This document shows positions 1 to 11,880 of a stretch of DNA of 64,000 nucleotides, piece by piece (the first letter of the stretch is position 1; every line of letters begins with the position of its first letter). The position numbers and the translations under genes were made by a program. Source of the DNA: Sclerodactyla briareus (Eukaryota > Echinodermata > Holothuroidea > Dendrochirotida > Sclerodactylidae). The notes under the pieces were generated by a model. It was not told the origin of the DNA, did not search any database, and was given only the letters and a program-made list of their open reading frames with translations. The stretch is from assembly GCA_026419785.1 (NCBI GenBank), contig JAODTK010001554.1, positions 558,001-622,000 on the forward strand. Reading direction: 5' to 3'.

Positions 1-900
1 AATAACACTGAAATGAGGGAAGTATACACAAGAAGAGACGTTTCTGCCTTGCAAGGAGAATTTGTTCAATAAATGCAGTGATGAGGATTAAAATAGGGAG
101 ATACAGTTTCCAAGTTTCAAGCCTGCCCATGAAACCTGGGGGGGGGGGGCTATGCATGCAAGACCAAAAAAATTACCAACCCCACCCGTAGCAACACCAA
201 GAATGATCAGGAGGTATAGAGAGGCGGTCACTGGTGATAGTCCAATATTCAAACATATCAGGAATAATAATACAAGAAAATTCAAGAATTGTACTCTGTC
301 TTAACTGGGGGGAAGATTTGGGGGTGCTAGTCCAATTCTCAAATATATCAGGAATATCAATAAATTGACAATTAAAGAATTTTTAATGCTTCACTGGGGG
401 GAAATATGTACTGGGGAAGGGGGTGTGGGGGTGGGAGTGAAGCAACCCAGATTTATTGAAGGGAAAACACAACAACTTTGGTTGGTAAGATTTAACACTA
501 AATGAGAGAAAGTATACGCAAAAAGACGCGCTTCTGCTTGCAATTAGGAATGTGTCAATAAATGCAGTGATGCAGGCTTAAAAATAGGGCTACATTTTCA
601 ATTTTCAAAGTGCCTATGAAAACCGGGGGGGGGGGGGTGCGTGCAAGACCCAAATTGCCAACCCTCACCCGTAGCCACACCACTATGATCTAGGAGGAGC
701 GTACATATAGGATGGTCACTGGTGTAGTCCAATACTTAACATAGCAGGATAATGATATAAAATGGACAATTCAAAAAATTTGTACTGTCTTCACTGGGGG
801 AAATAATTGGTCAGTCCAATACTCAAACATATCAGGAATAAAAAAAAATGACGATTCAAAAATTTGTTACTGTCTTCACTGGGGGAAAAAAAATGATTTG
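1..900 (+). repeat. 5' tandem part of CA-hairpin repeat copy I (~485-bp units)
   Basis: Two diverged copies of one unit follow each other. The first starts near position 5 and the second near 492. Both run through an AATGAG-GAAAGTATAC start, a TCAATAAATGCAGTGATG block, a G-run (about 129-140 and 626-637) and a CACCCGTAGC block. Each unit ends in ~85-bp subrepeats that begin GTCCAATA, contain ATATCAGGAAT and finish in a CACTGGGGG motif. The same material occurs reverse-complemented at about 25,250-26,150. The element enters from outside the window, so its left end is not seen. No coding sequence is evident. Confidence 0.75.
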
Positions 901-1694
901 TTTGGATTGGCTATATTTTTTGCTTGGTCTCACTTCTGTACAATGATAGTTGGCAAGAGTATAAGGATTGTCCGATGGTGACTTGGGAATGACCCCTTGA
1001 CCTGATTACAAAAACAATAGGGTAATCTCATAATGTGTACAATCCACTACTTAATTGAACTGAATAGATAATTGCATTCATCAGATAGCATGCTGGACGA
1101 GCCGATGTCAAATGACAAATTTATACACATGTCAGTGTTTTAGCTGGATTGACCTTGCCACATTCATTGAGATAGCTTGTGATAATTGTATCGTAGTAGG
1201 TAGTGTCATTGACTTTTTTGTTGTATAACAAGAGCATCTGGCCAACACAAAAAAGCATGCAACACCAGGTCAAAAGGTCAAATGGGTCAAAAGGACAAAA
1301 GGTCAAAGGAGGTCAAAGTCGGTCATCCAGATGTTAGTTCACCCAGACGACAACGAAACTTCCATCACGACAGTCCCCAAAAAGGTTCGTGCCGGAGATA
1401 TATGACGATTCCTTATGGTGACCTTGAGAGAACTCGACCCGACACCAACTAACAATAGGGTTCAACTTAACCACATGCTACACACATAGCCAATTTTTGA
1501 ACTTGATAGAAATCGCGTTTTCGTTAGATATCGTGCTGACAGCTTTTGAATTTGCCCTCTAGTGGACCTTGACTGAATTTGAAAGGGCACCCAAAAAAAA
1601 TAGGGGGCATCCTCCCAGTATGTGCAACCCACATGCCCAATTTGAACTTGATAACCCGTTGGCGTATGTTAGATATCGTGCTCACAAGGTGGTG
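901..1694 (+). repeat. AGGTCA-rich internal part of CA-hairpin repeat copy I
   Basis: This stretch carries the ~300-bp unit shared with 31,550-32,450, including TCAGTGTTTTAG, a cluster of GGTCA half-sites at 1,267-1,325, a TAGTTCACCCAGACGA block and GAGATATATGACGATT. It ends with the segment containing ACAATAGGGTTCA near 1,453 and the GATATCGTGCT(C/G)ACA block just before the CA tract. I see no open reading frame with recognisable homology. Confidence 0.7.
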
Positions 1695-1829
1695 TCACAC
1701 ACACTATCACACACACCACACACACACACACACCTACACACACACACAAACACACACACACACCACACAGCAGACCACACACACATACATAAGCACGGGC
1801 ATGACTGCATAGTTCCTGTTGCCTTGGAA
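1695..1829 (+). repeat. CA microsatellite plus 3' hairpin module, copy I
   Basis: An imperfect CA tract (1,695-1,789) is followed by GACTGCATAG (1,803-1,812). After that comes a small inverted repeat, TTCC (1,813-1,816) and GGAA (1,826-1,829), and then GATCAAA. The same order recurs at the ends of the other copies of the family. The open frames across the tract encode only His-Thr repeats and are not genes. Confidence 0.7.
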
Positions 1830-3910
1830 TGGATCAAACGGACACTGGCCACAGATTCGGGAGGCGCTGCTATCCCATTGAGTCGAAAAAACTGTGACGG
1901 GAACGCCTGAGATATTTTTCCAAAAGTGCCCTCAGTCCGTATAATCAGACATTTGGGGACAATAAGCAATCGCTGGAGATGCTGAATAGCTCAAGTAGTT
2001 CAGCTGAGCGTCTGTAAAAAAAAAGACTACCCCTTCATGAATTTTGTCGAACCGCCTCCCGGTGCTACACAGTTGATTCTAATATTTTTCCATCAAGGGT
2101 GAGAGAGCACCTGTGCATAGCTATCAAGGCGGTTTTGCTCCACTGATAGCCAGTATAGCTAGGAGGGGAAGCACACAAAAAGATGATACGTATATATAAG
2201 GAAAAAACCTGCCTTTCATCGGTGATCGTATAACAATGCAGATTTCTGCACGTCTTGCGTGGTATAGGTCGGTAATGAATACAGGCCTGCTGAATACAAG
2301 TTCCTTTTTAAGGCACTCTCCAACAGGCTAATAATGCTCCAAAGTGAATATAGTGTACTGCATCTGTTCCCGCCACATTCAAAATGAATCTATATACCAT
2401 CAATCCTGACATTATTTAATAATTCTAAAATTAATTCTAAATAATGAAATAGGAGATGATAACAGAATGGACATTTACCTGCTTTCGGTAGTATTATAGG
2501 TGGTCATGGATGAATATCTAACGTAAAGCAAATACTGATAACGTTAACTTCAGTTAACCCCTGCAAGGCAGAGTCCCGAGGTCATATATAAATAAATACG
2601 CACGTTAAAAATAGTGTGCAATCGAGCAGTCTTCTTTCGGGAATTGAGGCTAGTCCTGACGCCTACCAGACAATCAATTTACAGCTTGTTCTAAAGTTAA
2701 TTATGAACTTCGAGCCAATATTAATGAATTGAAAATATTCTGTGTACCTGTATGTCAATTCACCGGCACATCAGCCAATTTTTTTCCAAACGTGATGTGG
2801 TGCGTGTCTCACCTCTTACCCTCAAGCCTGAGCTGCGCTGCTAAAAAATTTCTGTACAGTTTAGCCACCATTCTTGAAAAATTTAAAACTTTTCGGTGGT
2901 TTTATCGAGTTCGGTAGTGCCCACTTATAAGAAAAATACAAGACATTATTCTCCCAGCGTCAGATCAATCTCAAAAGTATCAAGTGAATTCGGGGTCATA
3001 GGGAATTATCTCCATCAGTTGGCGTACGCAGACAGCTGATTCGAAAACCTGGATACCAAAATTTCGATTGCAAAGTATTGATGGCAGGACAGCTTTAAGG
3101 TTTTGCCGTTGTATAGCGGGTTGGTGCGATGTGAAAAATCGCGCATCACGTGAGCTGAGATGGCGCCAGGGTCTGAATATATCTGATTTAATTCGCCAAA
3201 AAAAGAAATGGTTCAACAAGAAGGCAAAAATATTACGAATGTGAAAAGCAACCAACACTGAATGGGACCAAAGTGAGTACAGTTTACCATTCCTATGCGG
3301 ATGGTATCACTGCAAATTGAATCTATGGATAATCTTCCTTGGAAAAGGTTACTCAGTTGCGCTCTCTCTCCATTGTATGCATGGAGGGTTTCCTATACAT
3401 GCCTCAGACACCCCACGTTCCGCAACACATTCAGTGCTCGGAAGCCACCAGACAGCATTGCTGAATTTTCAGAATTCGTGAGTGAGGTATCAGCGGAGCC
3501 CGTCTACGGCATTACCATGAATTAATTATCGTCGAACGGAGGGATACGGACCTGCTCTAGAAGAAAGTCTCCCAGAACTCTTCTCATCAATCAAAGGGGT
3601 AGTCGCATTTCGCTCCTCTCTGGCGTGTTCCCGGAATACTATAGGATTCTCGGGTAACGCCGTTGTTGAAGGAGCGAGAACTCGATACAAACATCGGAAT
3701 AAAATATGTACAATTGCTAACTCGAAGTTATTTCTAAGGACGGATTGTAGAGGGCAGCTACCAGTCACTGCAAGAACATAGGGCAAACATTTCATACTGA
3801 AAACTGCCCTCGATCTTGAGCAGAGTTAAATGCGCGTGTTGATCAGTGTTCTAACGTAAGATTTGTTCTTGTTGACCTCTCGAGCTTCGCGGACTGTGCA
3901 ATCAGCTACA
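1830..3910. other. Unassigned stretch
   Basis: No conserved protein, RNA gene or clear repeat was recognised. Short open frames at 2,980-3,258 (-) and 3,295-3,525 (+) show no family motif. Homopolymers and frequent stops on both strands suggest non-coding or decayed repeat DNA. Confidence 0.4.
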
Positions 3911-4118
3911 ACTCTTAGATAGAAGATTAGGATGTTGTGTAAAACACAACACCTATCCCGGTGTTTGTGTAGAAATTAAACAATCTTTGTGCATAATCTG
4001 CACAAATCGTATGTAATTTTTTACAAACCTTACACCATGCTGTGTAAAATTTCTTCACAACAACGGGATAGTTGTGCTAGTTACACAGTGAGTTAATTCA
4101 CAAACCTTTTGAGAGCGC
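3911..4118. mobile_element. Short foldback (MITE-like) element, diverged
   Basis: The left side reads ACTCTTAG, a short insertion, then GATGTTGTGTAAAAC. The right side ends GTTACACAGTGAGTTAATTCACAAACCTTTTGAGAG, roughly the reverse complement of the left. The interior alternates TGTGTAA and TTACACA motifs. It resembles the better preserved elements at 6,263-6,365 and 7,402-7,594, which share the CACTCTTAAAA...TTTTAAGAGTG ends. No target-site duplication was convincing. Confidence 0.5.
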
Positions 4119-6262
4119 GTTGATGCTTCATCAACTGATGTATCGTCATGAGTTTCAGTACTAATGCGTGGGTCTTTCGTGCGTCTTCGAGTACCTCATG
4201 TCGTACACAGTGATCGTTGTGTTATCGGTTACAGTATATATGTCATGTTCAGTACGCCACATATCCGTCCGCCCCAGTGCCTCTCACGACTAGTCAAAGC
4301 CATGTCACACATCTTACAAACGATAGCCTACTCCTGGTCTCCTCCCTAGTTCGACGATCTCTCGAAGCTCCAACGCATGCAGACCACAAAGGCGGATAAC
4401 AGGGGGAGGCGGCAACTAGTAAGCAGAGTTCCCTCTCACGACTTTGACGGTGGATTGCGCTCTCAAATTGACCCTCCACTCCCGCTTTCGCAGATTTTCC
4501 CCGGCGAGGTAAATTATCCAAACATAGTTTGAAGATCCAACAAATGGATATGGAAAAGGATTCACCGCAAATGATCTTGTTGAGCAAGCGATGTAGAGTG
4601 TCGCCGTATGGTGGGCACGAAACTGTTTACCAAGGTTGGGGGGTCCCCCCCCTCCCACCACGGCGGGCCATTTCTGGCGCCACCCAATCGGCTGATACGG
4701 TGGGGAGGGGGAATGACGAACGTCGCTTTGTACGTTTGGATAGAATCTTACTAGGGAGGTTGATGGAATCATTCCATTTTTTGAGCTTGCCGTAAGTAAA
4801 TGGGCGGAGAGCTGCGGCAAAGCGATAATATCGAAGGAGTTAACAAACACACAAGTCGGGAAGTTCCTATATCGCTGTCCAACTAACTAACCCCGTCATC
4901 TTAACCATGATATTTCTAACAAGGTCAACTGAAACACTACTCACAAATTGCGTCTTCTATCTATTGCCAAATACTCTCAAAAGCCTGTTTTCAGCAACTA
5001 ACACGAGGGTCTTCACTGGGATTGTTTCGGTTTCAGTGTCGATTCATGAGGAATCAGATCCTCCTGACTAAACGAAACTGTAATAATAACACTTCGATCT
5101 TGGGCCAAGGTGTTGATCTTGGGTGTTCGGCGGGGGCAGGAGGCTTGGCCCCCAGGATGTGTTGTTACCCGGTGATAGTACCATACTGGGGGCGAAACGA
5201 AGACAGTGTCCACAAAGTACCGTATACGATTGTTGTTAGAACTCGATATTATTCTACCAGGAAAGATGGTCTCCCTGCAAACTACAATATATATCTAGGG
5301 GCGGATTCCCTCAGGCACACCATATAGTATATTGGCCCGTACCAAGAGTATGTACCCCTCAGATCCTTCACCTAACACATGGGTAGGTAAAATGCAAGTC
5401 CCAAGCATAGACCACAGTCTGGCCCCCATTGACTATGAATGACTTTTTTCCATTTGCATGCTGATTATCGTAATCAGAATCAGTGAATGAAAGGCATAGT
5501 TGTCTGGTGAGAGAAATCAAATGTGATGATTGATGCGGGAGGGGGGTGGATTTAGGCGAAGTAGAGTTCGGCCAGGTGTAAAGCCCTATGTTCAATAAGA
5601 AATAATAGGACTGATGATATACTGAAAATACGTACAATGCATTGAGCAATTTCAGTTCGAACTAGTTGGAGCGCTGATACTGCGGGAAGCGGGGAGTCTC
5701 GCATAACCCATACTGTGTATCGAAATGATACAGAGCAGTTCTCAAGAGCTGCTGTTTGAAATAAGTGTTGGTGTCGAAGAAACAGCATTCCCAGTGTGAA
5801 CTCGTATGTACGGTATCACACGAGATTGGAAGACCTAGACTATGAGCATGGGCAAATCTACATCGTCCAGTTTTGTTGTTTGGAGGAGCACCAGACGAAA
5901 ACATTACTAGATCAGGAAAAACAACGAACGCAGTATGTATGTACGACGCAATACGCAAAATCGGACATACAATATGATAGTGTCCGAAAATATAATTCAG
6001 GGCCAGATATACCCTGATTGTAGGGTTTCTGAAGAATGCTGCGTGTTGTGCTGGTCCATAGATGGACGTCGTGGGAGGGGTTCCCCTCCCTATGCGAATG
6101 GAGGGGTGGAGGAGGGACGCGCCACCCAGACGGCAAACCGTTGCGGAAGGGAGAATTCCCACAGCCTACAAGCTAAAACACAAAACCCCCATCACATAGA
6201 ACGGTGTGCGAAATGCTGGAACACATCAAGCATGAAATTTACTAGCAGATCGAGGTTACGTA
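4119..6262. other. Unassigned stretch
   Basis: No recognisable gene. There is a local G-run/C-run inversion near 4,637-4,715 (GGGGGGTCCCCCCC, then GGTGGGGAGGGGG). The overlapping open frames on both strands at 4,294-4,850 and 5,662-6,162 contain no family motif I know and look like chance ORFs. Confidence 0.4.
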
Positions 6263-6365
6263 CACTTCAAAAAATGTTGGGTACACCAATACACCTGGGT
6301 AATTTGTTTTACCCAGTATGGTAATACTTACCCAGGTGGTATTGTTACCCAACATTTTAAGAGTG
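6263..6365. mobile_element. Foldback MITE-like element, ~103 bp
   Basis: The two arms are near-perfect inverted copies of about 40 bp. The left begins CACTTCAAAAAATGTTGGGT. The right ends ACCCAACATTTTAAGAGTG. Inside these, an ACACCTGGGTAA arm pairs with TTACCCAGGTGG. The loop is about 25 bp and contains a further ACCCAG copy. There is no coding capacity. The CACT...AGTG ends recall CACTA/EnSpm-type miniatures, but I could not find a clean 3-bp target duplication. Confidence 0.75.
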
Positions 6366-7401
6366 AAAGGACGGTAAGCAGTAACAGTGCCAACGAGGTA
6401 ACCTGAGAACAAACTGTAGTGCGTCACTAGTTGTTGAATCTGACAATGCGTAAGTAATGTGTTCGTGCCGTTTCATTTTCGTGACTAGTCGTGCAGCAAA
6501 CTTTTGGACACGCTCAGGCGACCAGACCGAAGTATTGCTCGGTAGAAAAAAAATGGGGCCAAAATCTACGCTCCAAACTATGTGTAGCCTATGAAATTAA
6601 TTTGATTTCCCTCCTAATGACTTACTTATAATGGCACACTCTCTGTCGAATTTAATCTGAAGAAATTAGAATATGTAAAAGAAGTGTGTCATTGCTTTGA
6701 ATAACTTGAAGTTGAATCTATAACTAACGCAGGCAACAATGGCGCGCCGAATCGGACGCCGTACAACGCCGGCTGTGAATGGTCACAATCCTGCGCATGT
6801 CCTGTATTTGTAGGCGAAGGAAAAAACTGGATGGTCCGCGAACATATTTTCGTCGGTATTAGAGGTATACCGGAATCATGGAAGTATGTATGAAAAATAC
6901 ACACAAACGCTTTCGACTGGTGTTCATAACCGAAATGTGTAGAATTGAACCGATCATGTGTAGATGTTTGAGCTCCAAGGTGGTATACTGCATTAGTTGC
7001 ATATGCCGGAACAAGGTCACCATTATTGTAATCTATAAAACATTTCACTGTGATTTTTGTTTTGTTATTGAGATAACAAAACATACACATTAAGGTGTTA
7101 TTGGACACACTTTGGAGTAGGTTGCATAGTGACACATTGTGCAACGTTTTAAAGGCTTCCTTTTTAGCAGTGCATGGAGAAGGCACTATCGGATTGGTAT
7201 ATGACTCTGAAATAGAAGATTCAGAGTCAAAGACTCAAGCCCGAGCCCCGTTCATTCCAACGTATAAAGTTCCTGTTAATGAATTGACGCAGATATGTAA
7301 GGAGCATGGGAAATGAACAGTATTAATGTTTTTTTCGCAACCTTGCTATGCTAGCGTTGCAGTGGAGTTTACTACCCCGACTAGGAACTCAGCCGCGCCT
7401 G
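6366..7401. other. Unassigned stretch
   Basis: No identified feature. An ORF at 6,689-7,186 (-) of 165 codons is the longest here. It shows no signal peptide, repeat or family motif, and its codon content looks random, so I do not call it as a gene. Confidence 0.35.
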
Positions 7402-7594
7402 CACTCTTAAAAATGATGTTTAGAATTTAAAAACCATTGTTACTAGCACACCACCCGGGGTGATTTAAGGACAGAAATTACACATATCGTGTGAAGGTGT
7501 GTAAAAATACACAAAATTGTACCGCTTATTCACATGATGTGTAATTTCTCACGAAACCGTGCTATGTGATAGTTACACGAACATTTTAAGAGTG
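7402..7594. mobile_element. Foldback MITE-like element, ~193 bp
   Basis: Starts CACTCTTAAAAATGATGTTTAG and ends AGTTACACGAACATTTTAAGAGTG, so the outer ~16 bases are inverted copies. The interior carries ACACATCGTGTG-like inverted motifs and a TTACACA/TGTGTAA alternation like the element at 3,911-4,118. This supports one family with three members in the first 8 kb. Confidence 0.65.
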
Positions 7595-8559
7595 TAGCTA
7601 TTACCAATGTCCACCCGTACCTGATGCCTAGACTGCGATGGCACTCCTTATAGGTAATTTTGTCACAACCCGTAGGTTGTTACCTCTCGCCATCCATGTT
7701 CTCTGCGATGGGAATTTGTCCACAGCTTGCATCGTTCAAGTTAGAGTCACACACCCTGTACGTTGTTGAAACAATGTTTGAAAAATACGTGTAGTACAGA
7801 TGCTACTAGCATGTCGTTCGGTGTAGCTCTCACTGGGCCATTCTTCTTTCTTTTTCATTTCGCTGCAAGTGATTCTGAGTGCAATACAAGCTCAATCGTA
7901 AAACGTCTTGGTAGATTGCGCGACCAAATGTCGTCGGTGTAAGATCAGTTTCAGGGACCTGACTTAGTGTAAACCGTTTTGTTATCCCTAATATGCCCTC
8001 CTATACCTTCCCAGAACAGTCCTCTATGCTAGGGTTTTCCATTATTGTGGAATCCTGACAATGACACCATTGAAACCAACCATGCAATTCTGAAACCCAA
8101 CCTGTGGAAACACTCTCTTTCTGGAGCACCATGCCAGCCAACAATCGAGATCGAGAGGTTGCTGACAGACAAAATCATCTCACCCCCCCCCCACCCTCCC
8201 CCCGGACAATAGGTTTATTGTCAACTGGGGAAAAGAAGTGACTTGCAGGTACGATATGGTGCCCTCGAGGTGAACCGCAAAACGACACATTACACCGCTT
8301 GACAAATTAAGTAATGATCAGGGGTGATCATTTATAAAGCCCTTCGAGATGAGGATCTTGAAGAGCGTTATAACAGAAAGCCATATAGTGATTCCTTGAC
8401 AATTACCTGAACAAGCAAAGCATTGTAGAACCTAACCTTCTTACAAAGGTTGCCGACTTTCTTTGACCTTAGACCAGGCCCCAAAAAGAAGGATCAAGCT
8501 ACTCATTACAGGGAAAATACATGCCAGGGAGTCTATCCATTCAAGTATTTTGTTGTCTT
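7595..8559. other. Unassigned stretch with C-rich tract
   Basis: No gene recognised. A C-rich run lies at about 8,182-8,203. The 3' part (from about 8,430) begins to show the ACTTTGACC wording of the 312-bp repeat family but is too diverged to delimit. Confidence 0.35.
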
Positions 8560-9180
8560 TACTGCTGGATGAAACTGACCAAAACATAAATTTCTCATAA
8601 AAAATACCAGACCTCGGTTCTCAAACCGGAAATAAGCGGCTTTCGTACTCCGATTGTACCCGCACCAAACTTCAACTGATCAGAAACAAGCATTGGCGAT
8701 GGTTCACAAGGTTCATGCAAACTGTGACTCTGCTGATTTCTCAGTGGCCTTCTGACCACGGACCCCAAGTACAATATGAAAGGGGGAAAATTGCCTCCAT
8801 CACGAGGAAACCACATACACGTTGAGATCAATCCATCTAGGTGGGGTCAAGTGATTGTGTCCACAAACTAAAAGTTGACCGAAATATAGTTTGGCATTTT
8901 CTCAAATTCTTACCAAAAAATGCCCCCGCACCGAAAACAGTAGAGTTTTTGTAATCCCTATGAGAGGCAGTATGCAAACAGCTTGAACGTACAAGCTTTC
9001 TGGACTTATCGTGTCACAAGGTTGAGACTTTGAACTTTCTGATTCAGAGACTTTGACCTTATCCCAAAAAAACGTATGAGTCACATCATACAGATGGGGG
9101 CGAGATATCGTGTCACAAGCTAAATTTGTTCCAAAAGATCAGTTTTTCATAATTCCGTCCAGTCACACGACGGGCTATAG
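8560..9180 (+). repeat. Diverged copies of the 312-bp repeat
   Basis: The order of motifs matches the array at 38.7-41.7 kb: CCATC.AGGTGGGGTCAAGTGAT.GTG.CCACAA at about 8,832-8,866, an AAAATGCCCCCGCACC block near 8,918, CTTTCTGGACTTATCGTGTCACAAGG near 8,995, and GACTTTGACC near 9,050. It covers roughly two units and carries the same orientation as the main array. Identity is clearly lower than between units of that array. Confidence 0.6.
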
Positions 9181-9924
9181 TGATAGTGTACTGTGAACAA
9201 TACAGGGCACATACGTCTGAACCTAACAGAGAGGACTTAACTCCTAACTGCTCGTTGTATATCGCACACCAACGCGTATGTTTTTTAGACCTGTTATAGA
9301 CCTATATGTCTTTGGCTATCAAGTTCCCAGTAAAACTGTATGCGTACACTATTTATTGTACATTACATTGCGTTGAGTTATTACATTGTTATACGACGTG
9401 TCTTGTACGTAATACGATAATACACATAGTGGTTGAGAGGAATTCTACTGACAAGTGGGCAATGATTCTATAGAAGACACAGTTCATGAGGCACAATATC
9501 ACAATTAGTATTCCAAACCAGATTTATGTTAGGAAGGCCCCGTGAACTAATAGATTGCCCCGATCATTCCGCAATGTAAAAATAGGGTAATAAGATACGT
9601 TGACGAATTAGATTTTTTAAATTACAAATGAAAAACTCACCCCCTCTTCTCAAGAACGGTCCGATTTCTTGGATAAAATCGGAAATTAGCATTGAGGTCG
9701 TAATCAAAACCTACAGGGCAAACAGAAAAAGTTGGAGTTCCAAGTTTGAGGTTACTTTCCTCGAGAAGATATGATCAGCACAGGTGAAAGGGAGGGGTTT
9801 CTAGCGTTAAACGATAGAGACATCTTAGGGACTTTATCGTTCTACTGGTTCTTTGTCTGATTCGATCGTTTTTCAAAGTTCAGCAGAGGCTAGACAAATG
9901 TTTAGTTCAAGGTGCTAAGCTCGA
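9181..9924. other. Unassigned stretch upstream of LINE
   Basis: I looked here for the endonuclease domain expected upstream of the reverse transcriptase and found no recognisable piece of it in any frame. The LINE is therefore probably truncated at its 5' end near 9,925. Confidence 0.4.
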
Positions 9925-11226
9925 TGTAGAGAGGAAGATTGCTCTAAAATAAAGGACAATCTCATGCGTTTTCTATAGGTTAGGGGTACGCAGAAAGTCA
10001 ATGGCAGCGATGGTCCACTGTTAGTGTCAGATTCAGGTAATACAATCAACGATAGCCAGGAGATGGCTTGCGTTCTTAATAACTATTATTCGTCGGTATT
10101 CACTGAGAGAAAAATTGGATAATTTCAATGACTTGTGGTAGGTGTACCTCATAAAACTATTGGTAAGATAGTATGTTCCCCTGATGTGATAAAGGAGAAA
10201 CTGCACAAGCTCAGAAGTGGTAAAGCTCCTAGTCCCGATGGGACTTTACACCTTCTGTGAAATCTTTTGCTGAACAGTGTCTGTTCCATTAGCTATTCTT
10301 TTAATGAAAACTTTGCAGGTGTTGTTCCGAGTGATTGGAGGAGAGCAAATGTGTCCCCAATTATCAAGAGACGTGCAACCGGGCTCTTCCCTAGTACTTA
10401 CAGGCTAGTGAGTCTTACTAGTGTTGTCCGCAAGTGTTAGAATCCATCATTCGTGACTCATATTCGATTTGTTCAATGAGTATAGTATAATTCGGGGGTC
10501 TCAGGCTGGTTTCAGGAAAATCGTTAGTGTTTGACTAATCTCTTCGAATTTATAGAAATTGTTACTAGCTGCAGTTGACAAAGACAGTTGATGTTGATAT
10601 AATTTTCCCTAGACTTCAAAAAGCTTCTTTATAAGGTTCATTCAGGAGCGTAGCGTGCTTAAATTGAAAAGTTTTGGCCATTAAGGGATGTCCTTGAGTG
10701 GTTCCGCAGGGTTCCTCAATAGCACACAACGAGTTGTCATCATGGGCGGTTCGTTCCTCCTTGGCAAAAGTCACCAGTGGGCCGTTCACAGGGCTCGGAT
10801 TTTGGGCTGTACTTTCTGGCGTAATTGGGACGATTGGGAGATTCGGTGCATTCTGAAGTTAAAAAGTTTGCAGACGACCAAGTTGTATCGGGAGGCTGTT
10901 CGAACGTGATGCCTGCAATTGGCCAAAAGGATCTTGATATAATCCCCAAATGGGCTTTCGATTGGCAACTGTTTTCCAATGCCGATTTCAGTCAAAGTTA
11001 TGCAGTTGGTTTCAACAATCGCAACGCTTTCTTCAAGTTGATAGGCAAACTAGTCAACAGGTGAATTCAGAAAAGAATTTCGGGGTTCATTTTGCGGCTC
11101 CTTTGAAACTTCTAAGCAGTGTGATGAAGCGGCGAGGAAAGGTAATTGGATTTCTTGGCTTGATTAGACGTCACTACTTAAATGTCCCCAGCGACTAAGC
11201 ATATTGTTTTCGGTTGTTTAACAGCT

Positions 11227-11880
11227 CGGGAGATTCTCCTGATTCTCCCTATCAGGGATAACCACGATTTGGTTGTTTGCCTATTACCAGACAAGCCAAG
11301 ATAGACAAGTTTAGGAGAATGGTGCATTCTCCTTTTTTCGGCGGGAATCTGTATGTTACAAATGCTGAATATTCTTTGTCTGCGACGTTAGATACAACAG
11401 TCGTTCCCAGTTGATGACACCCGCGCTGTTTGAGTATTTACCATTAGGTCGAATAATAACAGTTAATGTGTTTTTCCATAGCATGACACGATGCTACTAA
11501 AGCAATGTCACTCTCTTTCATCAACGCAAGTTTTATATCACTAACGGACCGCTGTCCGGAACGACTGTGACAATCTAATCTCAAAACTACACCTTAACGT
11601 AGTCCCCTCCTTCGTATTCAAATACTCGAAATCTTATTGACAAGTACCAATCCAAACAAAGCTATCTTGTAGCTGGGACAACAGGGATCCTGTATGCAAT
11701 GAAATTGAAGCTCGGACTGAATAAATTTTCAAGAGGGGGGAAATAAATGTCTCCTATATATTTTTCATATGGGAGAACGTGTACTTGTGGGGTAAAATAC
11801 AAAATGGTAGACTCATGAATTATTCAGATTCTCCTAACAGGAGACAATTTTATCCTCCCGAATAGGAGAATTTCCCGGAC
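11227..11880. mobile_element. Inverted-repeat DNA element inserted in the LINE
   Basis: The LINE frame is interrupted exactly here. The left end reads CGGGAGATTCTCCT and the right end reads AGGAGAATTTCCCG, giving inverted ends of about 14 bp. The flanks GTTTAACAGCT (11,216-11,226) and GTTTGCCAGCT (11,881-11,891) match at 9 of 11 positions and look like a diverged target duplication, so removing one copy brings the LINE protein segments together. The 3' subterminal part holds further TCTCCTAACAGGAGA-type palindromes. No transposase coding is seen, so it is non-autonomous. Confidence 0.7.

Noticed and set aside
1569..1910. His/Thr-rich ORFs and their Cys/Val-rich antisense frame
   Set aside because: They are translations of the CA microsatellite at 1,695-1,789.
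6689..7186. 165-codon minus-strand ORF as a gene
   Set aside because: No recognisable motif, and it sits between two MITEs in DNA with many chance ORFs of similar length on both strands.
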